A stretch of 64,000 nucleotides of DNA, from positions 124,001-188,000 of the forward strand of contig CANEON010000001.1 of NCBI GenBank assembly GCA_947429165.1, read 5' to 3'. This DNA is from an uncultured Mycoplasmataceae bacterium. GTDB taxonomy: Bacteria; Bacillota_I; Bacilli_A; Mycoplasmatales; Mycoplasmoidaceae. Positions 22,495 to 36,866 of this stretch are shown here, one piece after another; within the stretch, counting starts at the first letter, position 1; every line of letters starts with the position of its first letter. The notes beneath the pieces are model-generated. The model searched no databases. It was not told the DNA's origin and was given only the letters and a program-made list of their open reading frames with translations. A program made the position numbers and the translations under genes.

Positions 22495-23406
22495 ATGAGT
22501 AAAAAAATAATAAAAATTTTAACTAGCATTGGCTATGGATTAGGAATGGTTTCAACTATTCCGTCTTTTGTGACAAGTTGTAGCAAAGAAACTTCTAGCA
22601 AACTTGAGGTAGTTTATGAAGGCAAATATCTTTTGTGGGTGGCTAAGGAATTTGATATTACAGAAGATCACATTGTTAGCGCAACTTTTGAAGGTGAAAC
22701 TGTTACTGATGAGTTTGACATATCATTTAAAATAAACAGCAACGGTTTAAAAATTAATTCTCAAAGGGTTGATGATAAAGGCTATAAATTTACAATTGAT
22801 AATGCTGGTTGTGCTACAGTATCAGAAGATGCATTTGGTAATTACGATGGAATATATATCCCCGACAAAATCGATGGCAAGACAGTAACTACTTTTAGTA
22901 TCCCTGGCCAAAGTCACCCAAACATTAAGACTCTTGCTTTTGATTGTGAGTCAGAAGTTACTTATTTAGGAATGCACGCTATTCAAGGCTTGTTTAACCT
23001 TGAAACGGTTGAAATTCCAGCAAAATTACAAGGTGTTAAAGAGTACTCTATTGCTACAGTACCAAATTTGAATGATAGTGTAACAAAAATTAAAAAAGTT
23101 ATTTTTGATAATGTTAATTTTCCTCGAATTTTTTCAAAAGATGCCTTTCTTATGGGCTATCGGGACGATGGGAGAAATCCTGATCTTAAAGAATTTGTTT
23201 TTAATAATTTAAACAACTTACAACCTTTTGATACTGATGATCAATATTATAGGGCTTTTAGAACTTCTTATAACGAATCTGGAACAGTAACACTGATCAA
23301 TTGTGGTTTTAACATCGAAACTGCAAAGGCTTTTATGGAAAAACCTAATCGTTCTTTATTTAATACAGGCTCTGACAAGACCAAGTGGAGATATATTGGA
23401 AAATAA
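22495..23406 (+). CDS. BspA-like lipoprotein (paralog of the one at 20222)
   Basis: Surface lipoprotein of 303 residues with lipobox VTSC (C29). It shares with the 20222 protein the signal sequence GLGM..TIPSFV, IKTLAFDCESEVT, KKVIFDNVN, FVFNNLNNLQP, VTLINCGF and the Lys-Trp C-terminus. It is about 50 residues shorter, mainly in the N-terminal beta-rich half. Unusually it uses only TGG for tryptophan, while its paralog uses TGA at the same two positions. A terminator like that of the paralog follows. Confidence 0.88.
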   Translation: MSKKIIKILTSIGYGLGMVSTIPSFVTSCSKETSSKLEVVYEGKYLLWVAKEFDITEDHIVSATFEGETVTDEFDISFKINSNGLKINSQRVDDKGYKFTIDNAGCATVSEDAFGNYDGIYIPDKIDGKTVTTFSIPGQSHPNIKTLAFDCESEVTYLGMHAIQGLFNLETVEIPAKLQGVKEYSIATVPNLNDSVTKIKKVIFDNVNFPRIFSKDAFLMGYRDDGRNPDLKEFVFNNLNNLQPFDTDDQYYRAFRTSYNESGTVTLINCGFNIETAKAFMEKPNRSLFNTGSDKTKWRYIGK

Positions 23407-23411
23407 ATCAT

Positions 23412-23437
23412 AAGTGTGGTTCCACCACACTTTTTTT
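23412..23437 (+). terminator. Intrinsic terminator
   Basis: Stem AAGTGTGGT / ACCACACTT with loop TCC and a run of T. Near copy of the hairpin at 21308. Confidence 0.85.
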
Positions 23438-23455
23438 ATAAAATATTAATGTATT

Positions 23456-23950
23456 ATGAAAATTAATTTATCAAACATCTTTGAAATGCAATCAAAATTG
23501 GATAAAACAATCCAATCAAATCACAATGTTACTTATCCTGTAATTTTTGAAAAATTAAAATTAGCTTTATTGGTAGAATTATGTGAATTAGCTAACGAAG
23601 TAAGATTCTTTAAATATTGGTCAAATAAACAACCATCACCAAAGAATGTTATTCTCGAAGAATATGTTGATGGAATTCATTTCATTACTTCAATTTGTTT
23701 GGCAAAAGGATGTGATTCAATAATTGAAATAGAAGAAAATTATCCAATTGCCAACAAAGATGAATTGACAGAAATTTTTCTTGATTTATCTTCATCAATT
23801 AAAGGTTTAGATACTCAAGAAAAGATTAAAGAATGATATAAAAAATATTTAATTCTAGGAATTAAATTGGGGTTAACAACGAAAGAAATTGTTGATTCTT
23901 ACATTAATAAAAATAAAATTAATTTTGAAAGACAAGAAAACAATTATTAA
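23456..23950 (+). CDS. Dimeric dUTPase (all-alpha NTP pyrophosphatase family)
   Basis: Hydrolyses dUTP to dUMP and keeps uracil out of DNA. The 164-residue protein carries the all-alpha dUTPase motifs: ELCELANEVRFFKYWS (the ExxE and KYWS elements) near residues 41-56 and EEYVDGIHFI (the ExxD element) near residues 68-77. This is the type-2 (MazG-related) fold, not the trimeric dUTPase. The next gene starts on its stop codon (TAATG). Confidence 0.9.
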
Positions 23951-24669
23951 TGACTGATAACTTCAACATTGGTTATGAAATAAAGTATGTTTATTTAGAC
24001 GGTAAAATGACAATGTATCGTCTTTTTTATTGAAAAAAACATTACATTTATGTCGATGTTAATCGCAATGCAGAAATTAGAGTTTATGCGAGACAAAAAG
24101 ACTCAATTGAACAAATTGAAACTGCTATTTTAGATAGAAAATATACAATTCTTTGGTGACAAGAACATCAAGAAAAATTGTTGATGAATTTGAACCAAAA
24201 TTTCATCACAATTTTAAATAAAAAATACTACTTAAAACCTATTTCAAGAAAGCTAAAAAACAAGTTTGAAATATTAGGAAATACCATTTATATCAATGCA
24301 AACACTGAAGAACAAAAGAAAGAAATTGTACCAGCAATTTTTGATGTCACTGCATGTGAATATATGCGTAAATCAACATTAAAGTGAGCTAAAAAAATGG
24401 GATATACAGTCAACAAAATAGTATTTGGTTGATCAAAAAGAATTTGAGGTTGTTGTTGACCAACATTAAAAAAAATTAAGTACTCATACAACCTATGTTT
24501 TTTTGAAAAAGATGTAATTGATTCAGTCATTATTCACGAATTATGCCATTATGCTTTTTTGAGACATAACAAAGACTTCTGATTGGAAGTTGCAAAGTGA
24601 TGCCCTAAGTATAAAGACTATGATAAAATATTAAATTTGTCTTTCATGGAAGATATTTCACACGATTAA
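23950..24669 (+). CDS. YgjP-like zinc metallopeptidase domain protein
   Basis: A 239-residue soluble protein. Near residue 195 it has HELCHY followed about ten residues later by a further His (RHNKDFW), the HExxH + H pattern of the YgjP/DUF45 metallopeptidase family. The segment containing WGWWWP-like tryptophans (written with UGA) just upstream fits the family's GSC-like strand. Substrate is unknown. It is translationally coupled to the dUTPase gene. Confidence 0.85.
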
Positions 24670-24715
24670 TTAATATTAATTATGTGTTCTTAAATATTTA
24701 TATAATTAAGTAATT

Positions 24716-26065
24716 ATGCAAACATTTGAAATTATAGAAATATTAAGTGGAAAACTTATTGAGCTTACTCCTGTTGTTGTTAGAGGATGAGTTCGTTTTA
24801 ATCGTGTAAGTGGAAAAATTGCTTTTATTGAATTAAATGATGGGTCAACAATTAAGAACCTTCAAATAGTCTACAAAAAAGCTACTACAGTTGGATTTGA
24901 TCAAGCAAGCAAATTAAGAACTGGAAGTGCTATTTTAGTTAAAGGTAAAGTAAATAAAAACAAATCAACTTTTGAAGTTGTTGCTGATGAAATATCTATA
25001 TTAAAAGAATCTTCAGAAGATTACCCTTTACAAAAGAAAGAGCACTCAATGGAATTCCTACGTGACATAGCTCATTTAAGAACTAGAACTCAAACTTTTA
25101 GTGCAATCATGACAGTTCGTAGTAAATTAGCATTTGCTATTCACAAATTCTTTAATGAAAATGGTTTCAAATGAGTTGCTACTCCATTAATTACATCAAA
25201 TGATGCTGAAGGTGCTGGTGAAAACTTCGTAATTGAACAAACTAAAGAAAATCCTTTCTTTGATAAAGAAGCAAAACTTACAGTGTCTGGCCAATTAAAT
25301 GCTGAATCTTATGCTCAAGCTTTACAAAAAGTTTATACATTTGGTCCAACATTTAGGGCAGAACGTTCACACACTAACAGACACTTATCTGAGTTCTGGA
25401 TGATCGAACCAGAAATTGCTTTTATTGATCTTGAACAATTAATGGCAATTATTGAAACTTTCATTAAAAGTATTGTTAACTACATTTGCATTCACTGCAA
25501 AGATGAACTTAACTTCTTTATTGAACAAAAACCTTGATTAAACGAAAGAATTAACACATTGTTAAAGAAATCATTTATTAAATTGGACTATAAAGATGCA
25601 ATTGAAAAATTAAAAGAAGTTGCCGAAAAAGAAAAGTGTTTCGAAGATAACAACATTTTCTTTGGAAAAGATATAGCAAGCGAACACGAAAGATACTTGT
25701 GCGAAAAAGTCTATAACGCGCCAGTATTCTTATACAATTTCCCAAAGGAAATTAAAGCTTTCTATATGAAAGTTAATGCTGACAACGCTACAGTTGCTGC
25801 TACAGATTTATTGGTTCCTGGCGTTGGCGAAATTGTTGGTGGAAGTCAAAGAGAAGATGATTACGAAAAATTACTATTAAGAACTAAAGAGCTTGGTATG
25901 GATGTTTCGTCAATTCAATGATATTTAGATTTAAGAAAATATGGATACTATTCATCTGCTGGTTTTGGTTTAGGATTCGAAAGGTTAATTATGTACATCT
26001 TAGGATTAGATAATATTCGTGATACTATCCCATTCCCTAGATACAACGGAAAATTAAATTTCTAA
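24716..26065 (+). CDS. asnS: Asparaginyl-tRNA synthetase
   Basis: Class IIb synthetase of 449 residues charging tRNA-Asn. The N-terminal OB-fold contains VRGWVRFNR. The core shows [10 protein letters not shown] with the motif 2 arginine, [11 protein letters not shown], and the C-terminal motif 3 [12 protein letters not shown]. The substrate-pocket segment [10 protein letters not shown] is typical of AsnRS. pgsA starts 2 bases after the stop. Confidence 0.96.
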
Positions 26066-26067
26066 TT

Positions 26068-26718
26068 ATGAGTTTTCAACTTAATAAATCATCAATTCCA
26101 AATTACCTAACTGTATTAAGAATTTGCTTGGTTCCACTAATTATTGCTTTTTCTTGCTGTAATTTCGGTCCAATACTTTATTCTTCAAAATTACCTAATT
26201 CCGATATTAGCCAACCTTTTTACCTTTCTTGATTTTTAGCGGGTATATTTTTTGTAATTGCTTCAATTACAGATTTCCTTGATGGTTTCTTATCTAGAAA
26301 ATACAATTGAGTTTCAGACTTTGGAAAACTATGAGATCCAATCGCAGATAAAATTTTAATAAACTCAATTTTAATTGTTTTTGCTGGTGCAAATCCAAAT
26401 AGAGCTATGACAGTTTATTTCATAATTCCTGTAATTATGATAATTAGAGACACCATTGTTGATGCGTGTAGAATGTATGCTGCAAGTAAGGGTATTGTTG
26501 TTGCTGCTAACATTTATGGAAAGATGAAAACATTCACACAAATTATCGCTATTGCTTTAATTTATTTCTTGTATTCATGAGACTATGCTTATGCATCAAA
26601 CAACATTTGATGATGACTTGTTCAAAACTTATTTATGTGAATTTCATTATTCTTATCTGTTTTATCTGGAACAATCTATGTTTACAAAATTACAAAACAA
26701 TTAAAAGTGAACAAATAA
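26068..26718 (+). CDS. pgsA: CDP-diacylglycerol-glycerol-3-phosphate 3-phosphatidyltransferase
   Basis: Membrane enzyme making phosphatidylglycerol-phosphate. The 216-residue protein has the CDP-alcohol phosphotransferase signature spread over DFLDGFLSRK and GKLWDPIADK near residues 70-95, and about five membrane helices. NYLTVLRICLVP at the N-terminus is also typical. It is coupled to the downstream cinA-like gene by a TAATG overlap; pgsA-cinA is a standard Firmicutes order. Confidence 0.94.
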
Positions 26719-27200
26719 TGAAGGACTCATACGTTGAATTAGTAGATTTATTAAAAAAACATGAGTTGACTATTTCAACTTGTGAATCTATCACCGGTGG
26801 AATGATTGCATCAATGATAGTAGAAGTTTCTGGTGCTTCAAAAGTTTTTAAAGGTGGATTAGTTGTTTATACAAATGAAGCTAAACAAAAACTTGCAAAC
26901 ATTTCTGAAAAAACTCTAAATGAATATGGAGCAATTTCAAAACAATGTGTTATTGAAATGGCTAATAATACAAATAAAAAACTAAGATCAGATATTTCAA
27001 TTGCAGTTAGTGGAAACGCCGGACCAGTAGTTGATGAAAATAAACCTGTCGGCATGAGCTATTTAGCTATATCAATAATCGATAAAACATACTGATATGA
27101 GATTCATACTAAATCTACTTCAAGAAATGATATCAGAATTGAAACTACTGCTATCTGTCTTGAAAAGACAATTAAACTAATAAAAGACTCTATTAGATAA
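26718..27200 (+). CDS. cinA: CinA C-terminal domain protein (nicotinamide-nucleotide amidase family)
   Basis: A 160-residue stand-alone CinA C-terminal domain. It carries STCESITGGMIASMI, GGLVVYTNEAKQ, GAISKQCVIEMA and VSGNAGP, matching the PncC/CinA-CTD family that deamidates nicotinamide mononucleotide. The N-terminal molybdopterin-binding-like domain of full CinA is absent. It follows pgsA, as in many Firmicutes. Biochemical activity is inferred from the family. Confidence 0.88.
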
Positions 27201-27201
27201 T

Positions 27202-27840
27202 ATGAATTACACTTTGCTAGTATTACTTATATTAATAATCTTGCTAATTTCCATTTTTGGTGTTCCTATATATGGATATTCTTTTTATTACAAACACTTG
27301 TATTACAAAACTTTTAAATATCGTTTGTATTCAATATGGCCATTATGCTTATTAAGTCTTGTCTTTTTTGCTTTAACAGTAACTTCATTAATTTATCGGT
27401 TCGATTTTAAAAACCAATTCTTTATTGATAACCAATTCATACTTAGTTTATCTGTTATTGCCTTTGTTGAGTCAACAATAATTGTTGTACTTGCTTTCTT
27501 TTTGAAGAAAAAAGCAATAGTTAAAGAACATGAGATTAAGAATTTTTGAACAGAAGATTTTGAAAGCCAACTTATTGCAATTAATACATATAAGAAAAAA
27601 TCTTTATATGAAAAAAGATTAAATAAATATCATTCGTCTTATTACAAGAGGATGAAAGATGAATACCTTGAAATATCTAAATTGATTGAAAATAAAACAA
27701 GTTTTGATCAATTAATGATTAGACTTTTAGATTTTGATGAAAAGTTTAAACCAAAATTTACTTATGGATACTATATAGTTCAAATAGATTTATTCTTAAA
27801 CTTGTGTATAAAAACAAGGAATACATATATAGGTAAATAA
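27202..27840 (+). CDS. Membrane protein with cytoplasmic C-terminal domain
   Basis: A 212-residue protein beginning one base after the cinA-like gene. Three transmembrane helices occupy roughly residues 3-26, 45-66 and 78-100. The remaining 110 residues are Lys/Tyr-rich and probably cytoplasmic. I know no family for it. It ends its operon at a strong bidirectional terminator. Confidence 0.75.
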
Positions 27841-27866
27841 AAAACACAGCACAAATGCTGTGTTTT
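27841..27866. terminator. Bidirectional intrinsic terminator
   Basis: Inverted repeat AAAACACAGC / GCTGTGTTTT around ACAAAT, lying between convergent genes that end at 27840 and 27879. Confidence 0.85.
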
Positions 27867-27878
27867 ATTAATTTGCTG

Positions 27879-29612
27879 TTAGTTGCCTGCTCGTCATACA
27901 CTTGGTAAACCCTTAGATTTAAGAAATGTTAAAAGTTTATTACTGTTATATGATAATTGAGCATCATCTGCATAAACATAACCTAATTGATCATAGATAT
28001 TGCCAAAGCAATCAGATGCAAATGTTGTTTGTGGGTCAGAAGACAAACCTACCCAATGAATCTCATTACAGTTACTGTACATAAAAGCATAGCTTTGGAT
28101 TTGTGAAACACGTTTAAAAATTAACTTTTTAATTTTTGATCTATATGTAAATTCTCTTTTAATTGTTATTGAACCACACATTGAAAAGTCTAAAACAATT
28201 TGTTGATTAAAATCGCCAAAAGCAGAAACACCAATTGTGGTTAAAGAAGTCGGAAATTTAATAGAATAAATTGAACATCCATTTTCAAAGGCAGAATCGG
28301 CTAATTCAGTAATATTTGTTTTTGACAAATCTACATCTCCAACACCTAATCCACCAACTATTGTTGTTTTATTTGTTCATAGGTTATTAGGGTTATCGGA
28401 AGTTCTTTTTATTAACACTTTTGCATTTACAAAACTTGCACATATAACAAAATTTTGGTTAGATGAATCAATTTCAAAGTCTTCCACTTCGGCATCTAAA
28501 AAAGTGTCCTTAGCAATTTCTTCTAAGTTTTTTGGTAAGACTAATTTTTGGACTTCTACACCTTTAAACGCTCGTCCTAAAATAGTTGTTAAATTGGTGC
28601 ATTTTGACAAATCGATTGTTTCAGTTTTTAAACCTTCAAAACAATATTGATCAATAGTTTGCAAATTTGTTGCATTTGAAAAATCAACATTACGAATATT
28701 AGCATCGTGAAGGACATATTGGTCTAATTTTGATAAAGTCGGAGGAATAACTAATTCATCAATTGTCGCTCCTTGAAAAGCATTTTCCTTGAAGAAGTCG
28801 GGATTAGAAAATTCAATTTTACCTAACATTAAGCATCCAACCGCTGTATTTTGTAAACTATATAAACATTTTTTGTTTTCATCTTTTTTTACAAGAATAA
28901 AGGAATTGTCACCGGTGTTTGTTGCTCTTCCATAATAATTATTTTTTGAATCAATTGATACATTATTAACATTAAGGTTAAAGCAATCATAAAATGCTTT
29001 TGCACCAATGTTATTTACATTTCTTGGAATATATAAATTAGACAAAGACTTGCATGAATAAAAAGCATTTTCTCCAATATGTTGCAATTGGGTACATTCA
29101 GACAAATTAACTAGTTTTAAAGATGTACAGTTTTTAAAAGCATTGGCATAAATTTGTTGTATTGTTCTAGGCAAAGATATTTTTTGTAGTAATGACATTG
29201 ATAAAAATTGGCCATTACTAATTTCATACAAATTAATACAGTTTGATATGTCAATGTCAATAATATTTGCAAAAACCGTTCTGTTCAATACGAATTTATT
29301 TAATTTTGATTCTTTTTCGAAAGCTAAAAACTTAATATTGGAGTTCAATGGTTTATTTTTAAAAGAACTCACGTTAATTGTTATTACTTCTTTTGGAATT
29401 AATAGTGTGTCATAAGAAGAATAGTCTTCTGGAAAATCACTCTTAAAACCAATAATTGTCCCTTCAGAATCAATTTCTAAGTATTTTTTTGGTATAGCAT
29501 TATTTGGTCATGCTTCTGATGTTTTACAGCTAATAGCAGTAAATGGTATAGAAGAAGCTGCACCTAATCCTAATGCAACACATGTGATGGTTTTAATTAA
29601 TTTTTTATTCAT
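27879..29612 (-). CDS. Large BspA-like leucine-rich-repeat lipoprotein
   Basis: Surface lipoprotein of 577 residues. Signal peptide MNKKLIKT...AISC places the lipid cysteine at residue 29. The body is a series of LRR_5/BspA-type repeats of about 23 residues, for example IGENAFYSCKSLSNLYIP, IGAKAFYDCFNL and IQSYAFMYSNC, with the typical AF..C and L..I.LP spacing. Such proteins in anaerobic gut and oral bacteria mediate adhesion. An AAGGAGAT site precedes the ATG. Terminators flank it on both sides, so it is transcribed alone. Confidence 0.92.
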
Positions 29613-29647
29613 ATTAATCTCCTTATATAAATTATATATATGCAAAA

Positions 29648-29680
29648 TAAAAAAGCATAGTTTTTAACTATGCTTTTTTT
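29648..29680. terminator. Intrinsic terminator downstream of the ferredoxin gene
   Basis: Stem AAAAAAGCATAG / CTATGCTTTTTT with loop TTTTTAA. It separates the ferredoxin gene (stop at 29693) from the lipoprotein gene; both are on the minus strand, where the A run at 29648-29653 reads as the T tail. Confidence 0.8.
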
Positions 29681-29692
29681 CTTATAAAAGAA

Positions 29693-29893
29693 TTACTTGT
29701 TGAATTCTACTTCTTTAATTTCGATACATTGTACAGGGCATCCACCTACACAAGCACCACAAGCAATACATTTTTCATCAGCGTATGCTTTACCATCGAT
29801 TATTTTAATAGCACCAACCGGACATACTGCTTCACATGAACCACATCCTACACAAGAACCTTGGTTTACAAATGCATTTGTTTTCTTTGCCAT
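29693..29893 (-). CDS. 2[4Fe-4S] ferredoxin
   Basis: A 66-residue clostridial-type ferredoxin with two classic cluster motifs, [12 protein letters not shown] and [12 protein letters not shown], giving the usual eight cysteines. It is the expected electron carrier between pyruvate:ferredoxin oxidoreductase (33308) and the [FeFe]-hydrogenase whose gene lies 40 bases upstream on the same strand. An AGGAGATA site precedes the ATG. Confidence 0.96.
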   Translation of the reverse strand: MAKKTNAFVNQGSCVGCGSCEAVCPVGAIKIIDGKAYADEKCIACGACVGGCPVQCIEIKEVEFNK

Positions 29894-29933
29894 ATTTATC
29901 TCCTATATATAACTTTCCTAATTATACAATATA

Positions 29934-31682
29934 TTACTTAATTTCTCTCTTTTTGAAAACTGTATGTAAGTTTTCGTGAGCTAAATGACTATTAGGTTTT
30001 TCATAATAGTCTTTGTATAAAGCAATAATGTCAGGGTTTAAATGAGATTTACGAATAGTTTTTCTTTCATCATCTGTATATAAAGATTTAGCTCTTAATT
30101 TAGCACGTTCTTCAAAACTAATTTCATTTGGATCATGGATTAGCATACCACCACCGTTAACACATCCTCCTGGACAAGCCATAATTTCAACGAAATCATA
30201 TTTCTTTGCACCACTCTTGATACTTTCTAATACTGTTTGAGCATTCTTTAAACCGCTCGCTACACAAACATTAACTGTTTTACCAGCAACATTAATTGTT
30301 GCTTCTTTAATACCTTGAGTGCCTCTCACAGCGTTGTAATCAATTTTATCCATTGATTTTCCTTCAAGAGTGTCAGCAACTGTTCTAAGTGCTGCTTCCA
30401 TAACTCCACCAGTTGCACCAAAGATAACGCTAGCACCACTAGAATCACCCATAACTTTATCAAATTCAGATTCTTTTAATTTAGGTAAATTAATACCTTT
30501 TGATTTTAATAATTTAGCATATTCTCTTACAGTAATTGATGCATCAACATCTTTAACACCTTCAACAGCATTCTTACCTCTTAAAATTTCACCCTTCTTT
30601 GCAATACATGGCATTACTGTTACAAAGAAAATTTTCTTAGGATCAATATTATTTTTCTTTGCTCAATAAGTTTTAAGAGCGGCACCAAAAATTTGTTGAG
30701 GTGATTTTGTTGATGATAAATTAGTGATAAAGTCAGGATAGAAAGCAGTTAAGTATTCTGTTCATCCCGGACAGCAAGAAGTGAACATTGGTAAAACTCC
30801 ACCATTTGTTAATCTATCAACAAATTCAGCAGCTTCTTCCATGATTGTTAAGTCTGCACCCATATCAATATCAAATACATGATCAAATCCTAACATCTTT
30901 AAAGATGTTACTAATTGTCCTTGAACAAACTCACCAACTTTACCACCGAATTCTTCTGCAATTGCAACTCTTACACTTGGGGCAGGGGCTACAACTGTAA
31001 TTAAATCAGGATTTTTAATTGCATCTAATACTTCATCTACATTAGATTTTTCAGTTAATGCAGCAACCGGACAAACCAATGTACATTGACCACATCCAAC
31101 ACAGAAAGTATCCTTTAAAGGTTTATCTGCAGGTGTACCAATTTGGTTGTTAAATGGCATTTTTTTACATACTGCATTAACTGTTTGCATTTGTGTACAT
31201 ACACCGTTACAACGGTTACACAAAATACATTTACTATCATCTCTTACAATGTAAGGATTTGAATCATCAAAAAAAGTTCTCTTAGAATTTTCACTAAAAA
31301 TATCATCTTGTGCTTTCATTTCTGAAGCTAAACATTGTAAAGCACAATTGGTGTTTCTTTTACAACTTAAACAATTCTTGTTATGATCTTTTAAAATCTT
31401 GTTTAAGTTCATTTTTCTCATATTTAGAACAGCTTCAGTGTTTGTTCTAATCTTCATACCGTCATTGTTTATTCTCATTGAACATGAAGGCACAGGAACT
31501 TTAATTCCTTCTACTTCAACAACACAAACACGACAAGAACTAATTACGTTGTAATTCTTTAAATAACAAAGTGTTGGAATCTTGATTCCAATCATCTTTG
31601 CTGCTTCAAGAATTGTAGTTCCTTTTGGAACCATAATTTCTTGACCATCAATGGTAACTTTAACTTTTTCGATGTTTTCCAT
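29934..31682 (-). CDS. hydA: [FeFe]-hydrogenase, group A, M3 type
   Basis: Cytoplasmic hydrogenase of 582 residues, reducing protons with electrons from ferredoxin. Domains in order: N-terminal [2Fe-2S] (C39, C50, C53, C67), the His-Cys3 [4Fe-4S] site (H100, C104, C107, C113), two [4Fe-4S] motifs (CILCNRCNGVC, CVGCGQCTLVCP), and the H-cluster domain with TSCCPGW, MPCIAKKGE and MACPGGCVNGGG. All three H-cluster signatures are intact, so it should be catalytic. The maturases HydE, HydF and HydG are not in this window. Three UGA codons lie in frame (TSCCPGW, TYWAKK region). Confidence 0.96.
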
Positions 31683-31753
31683 AAATATCCTTTAAAAACT
31701 TTTAATTATTATATTTTTAAAACTCTTATAGTATTTAATTAAAATTAAATATT

Positions 31754-33226
31754 ATGAATAAGAAAAAGTTAAAACCATTTTTATCACCGATGGCAATCAT
31801 CTTTTTCTTACTATTAACAACCATTGTTATTTCGTGAATTTTATATTGATCTTTGCCAAGTGATAAATATGATTTTCATCCTGCTGGATTATTAGAAGTT
31901 TTTACTGCCCCAATCAAAGGATTTGTTAATTCTGCTACTACATTAATATTTTTATTATTTGTTGGTGCGTATATGCACTTATTGGAAACAACTCATTCTA
32001 TTGATGCGTTGATATCAAGATTGTTTATTAAATTAAGAAACAAGGAATTATTCTTTATCGGAATTATCTTTGTGTTGTTTGCAATACTTGGATCTTTTTT
32101 AGGAGCGTGAAGTGTAATGGCTTTACCATTTTATTTCTTAATAATTCCATTATTAACTTCTGCTGGATATGATAAATTTACTTCCTTTTTAATTGTATTT
32201 TTTGCAAGTGAAATAGGAGTGTTTGCTTCAACAATTAATCCTATTTTAATAAGTAATGCAATTGATGCTACAAACGTAGCTGTTGGATCAATTGTTTGCA
32301 ATTTTTCAGACGGGATTTTATGAAGATTTATTTCATTTTTTGTAATGTGCACTATAGGATTAATCTTCACTTTAAACTACGCTAAAAAACACAAAAATGT
32401 TAGTTTAGTTACTGATTTAAATTTGTTAGAAAAGAGTGAACAAAATCTAATGACCGGAAAGAAAAAAGCGACATTATGAATAATGTTTTTTACTTTTAGT
32501 TTTATGTTTGTTGCTATGTTTCCTTGAGATAACGTTGCTGGATTAAATGGATTTGAACTATTAGGTAATATATTAGCTAAATATTTTCCATATTTAGGCG
32601 GACAAACAAGTGGTCCAGATAAAATAGTTTCAAATATCCCAAACATTGGATCTTGATCTTTATTACAAATTTCTTTTTTATTTTTTGTTTCAATGTTTAT
32701 TACATCTTTAATTAACTGAAAAGGCGAAAAAGAATTTGGTAATGACTTTGTTAAAGGTGCTAAAACAATGATTCCTGTTGTTTTTATAATCTCTTTAGCT
32801 AGCGGAATATCAGTTATTCTTGATGAAACAGGATTGCAAAAAATCTTGATTGATACAATTTCAAGTATTTCGAATATGAATCCAATACTTTTAGTCTTTG
32901 TAATGTTCCTAATTTTAACCTTAGTTTCATTATTTATCCCTTCAATTGCATCTATGACAAAAGCGGTGTATCCTACACTTGGGCCATCATTAGCTACAGG
33001 CAATAGTTCAGTTAGTGTTTCAAGCTCAATTCTTTGTGCTTCTTTTGGTAATGGTTTAATCCATTTATTTACACCTATATCAACTATGTTGATATATGGT
33101 CTAAACAAGTGTGAAATTAGTTTCAAGGAATATTACAAGAAAATTTGAATAGTAATGCTTGTAATTTTTGGTAGTTCTATCGTCCTATTATTTACTGGGA
33201 CAACACTACCAAATAAGTTTTTTTAG
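31754..33226 (+). CDS. YfcC/DcuC-like membrane carrier
   Basis: Integral membrane transporter of 490 residues with about 12 hydrophobic helices. The overall pattern (ALPFYFLIIPLLTSAGYDKFTS, SIASMTKAVYPTLGP, ILCASFGNGLIHLFTPIS) matches the YfcC/C4-dicarboxylate anaerobic carrier family, which includes arginine/ornithine exchangers and dicarboxylate carriers. The substrate cannot be chosen from the sequence. It is divergent from the hydrogenase and 81 bases upstream of nifJ, so a link to fermentation by position is possible but unproven. Confidence 0.85.
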
Positions 33227-33267
33227 TTTATTAATCTTTGTATATTTTTATTCTTATAATGATATTG

Positions 33268-36796
<3,529 letters not shown>

Positions 36797-36815
36797 TTCT
36801 GTTTATTCCTTATTA

Positions 36816-36847
36816 AAAACGTGCATTTGTGTGCGTTTTTTTTTTGA
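36816..36847 (+). terminator. Intrinsic terminator after nifJ
   Basis: Stem AAAAACGTGCA / TGTGCGTTTTT (two G-U pairs) around TTTG, followed by a long T run. Confidence 0.75.
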
Positions 36848-36866
36848 TATATCATTATTTTTATGT

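Noticed and set aside
29661-29671. TTTTTAACTAT, resembling the start of the candidate sigma motif
   Set aside because: It is the loop and arm of an intrinsic terminator and lacks the TTAAG and downstream blocks.
29934-31682. Hydrogenase as a broken gene because of in-frame UGA
   Set aside because: UGA is Trp throughout the window and falls at conserved Trp positions such as TSCCPGW.
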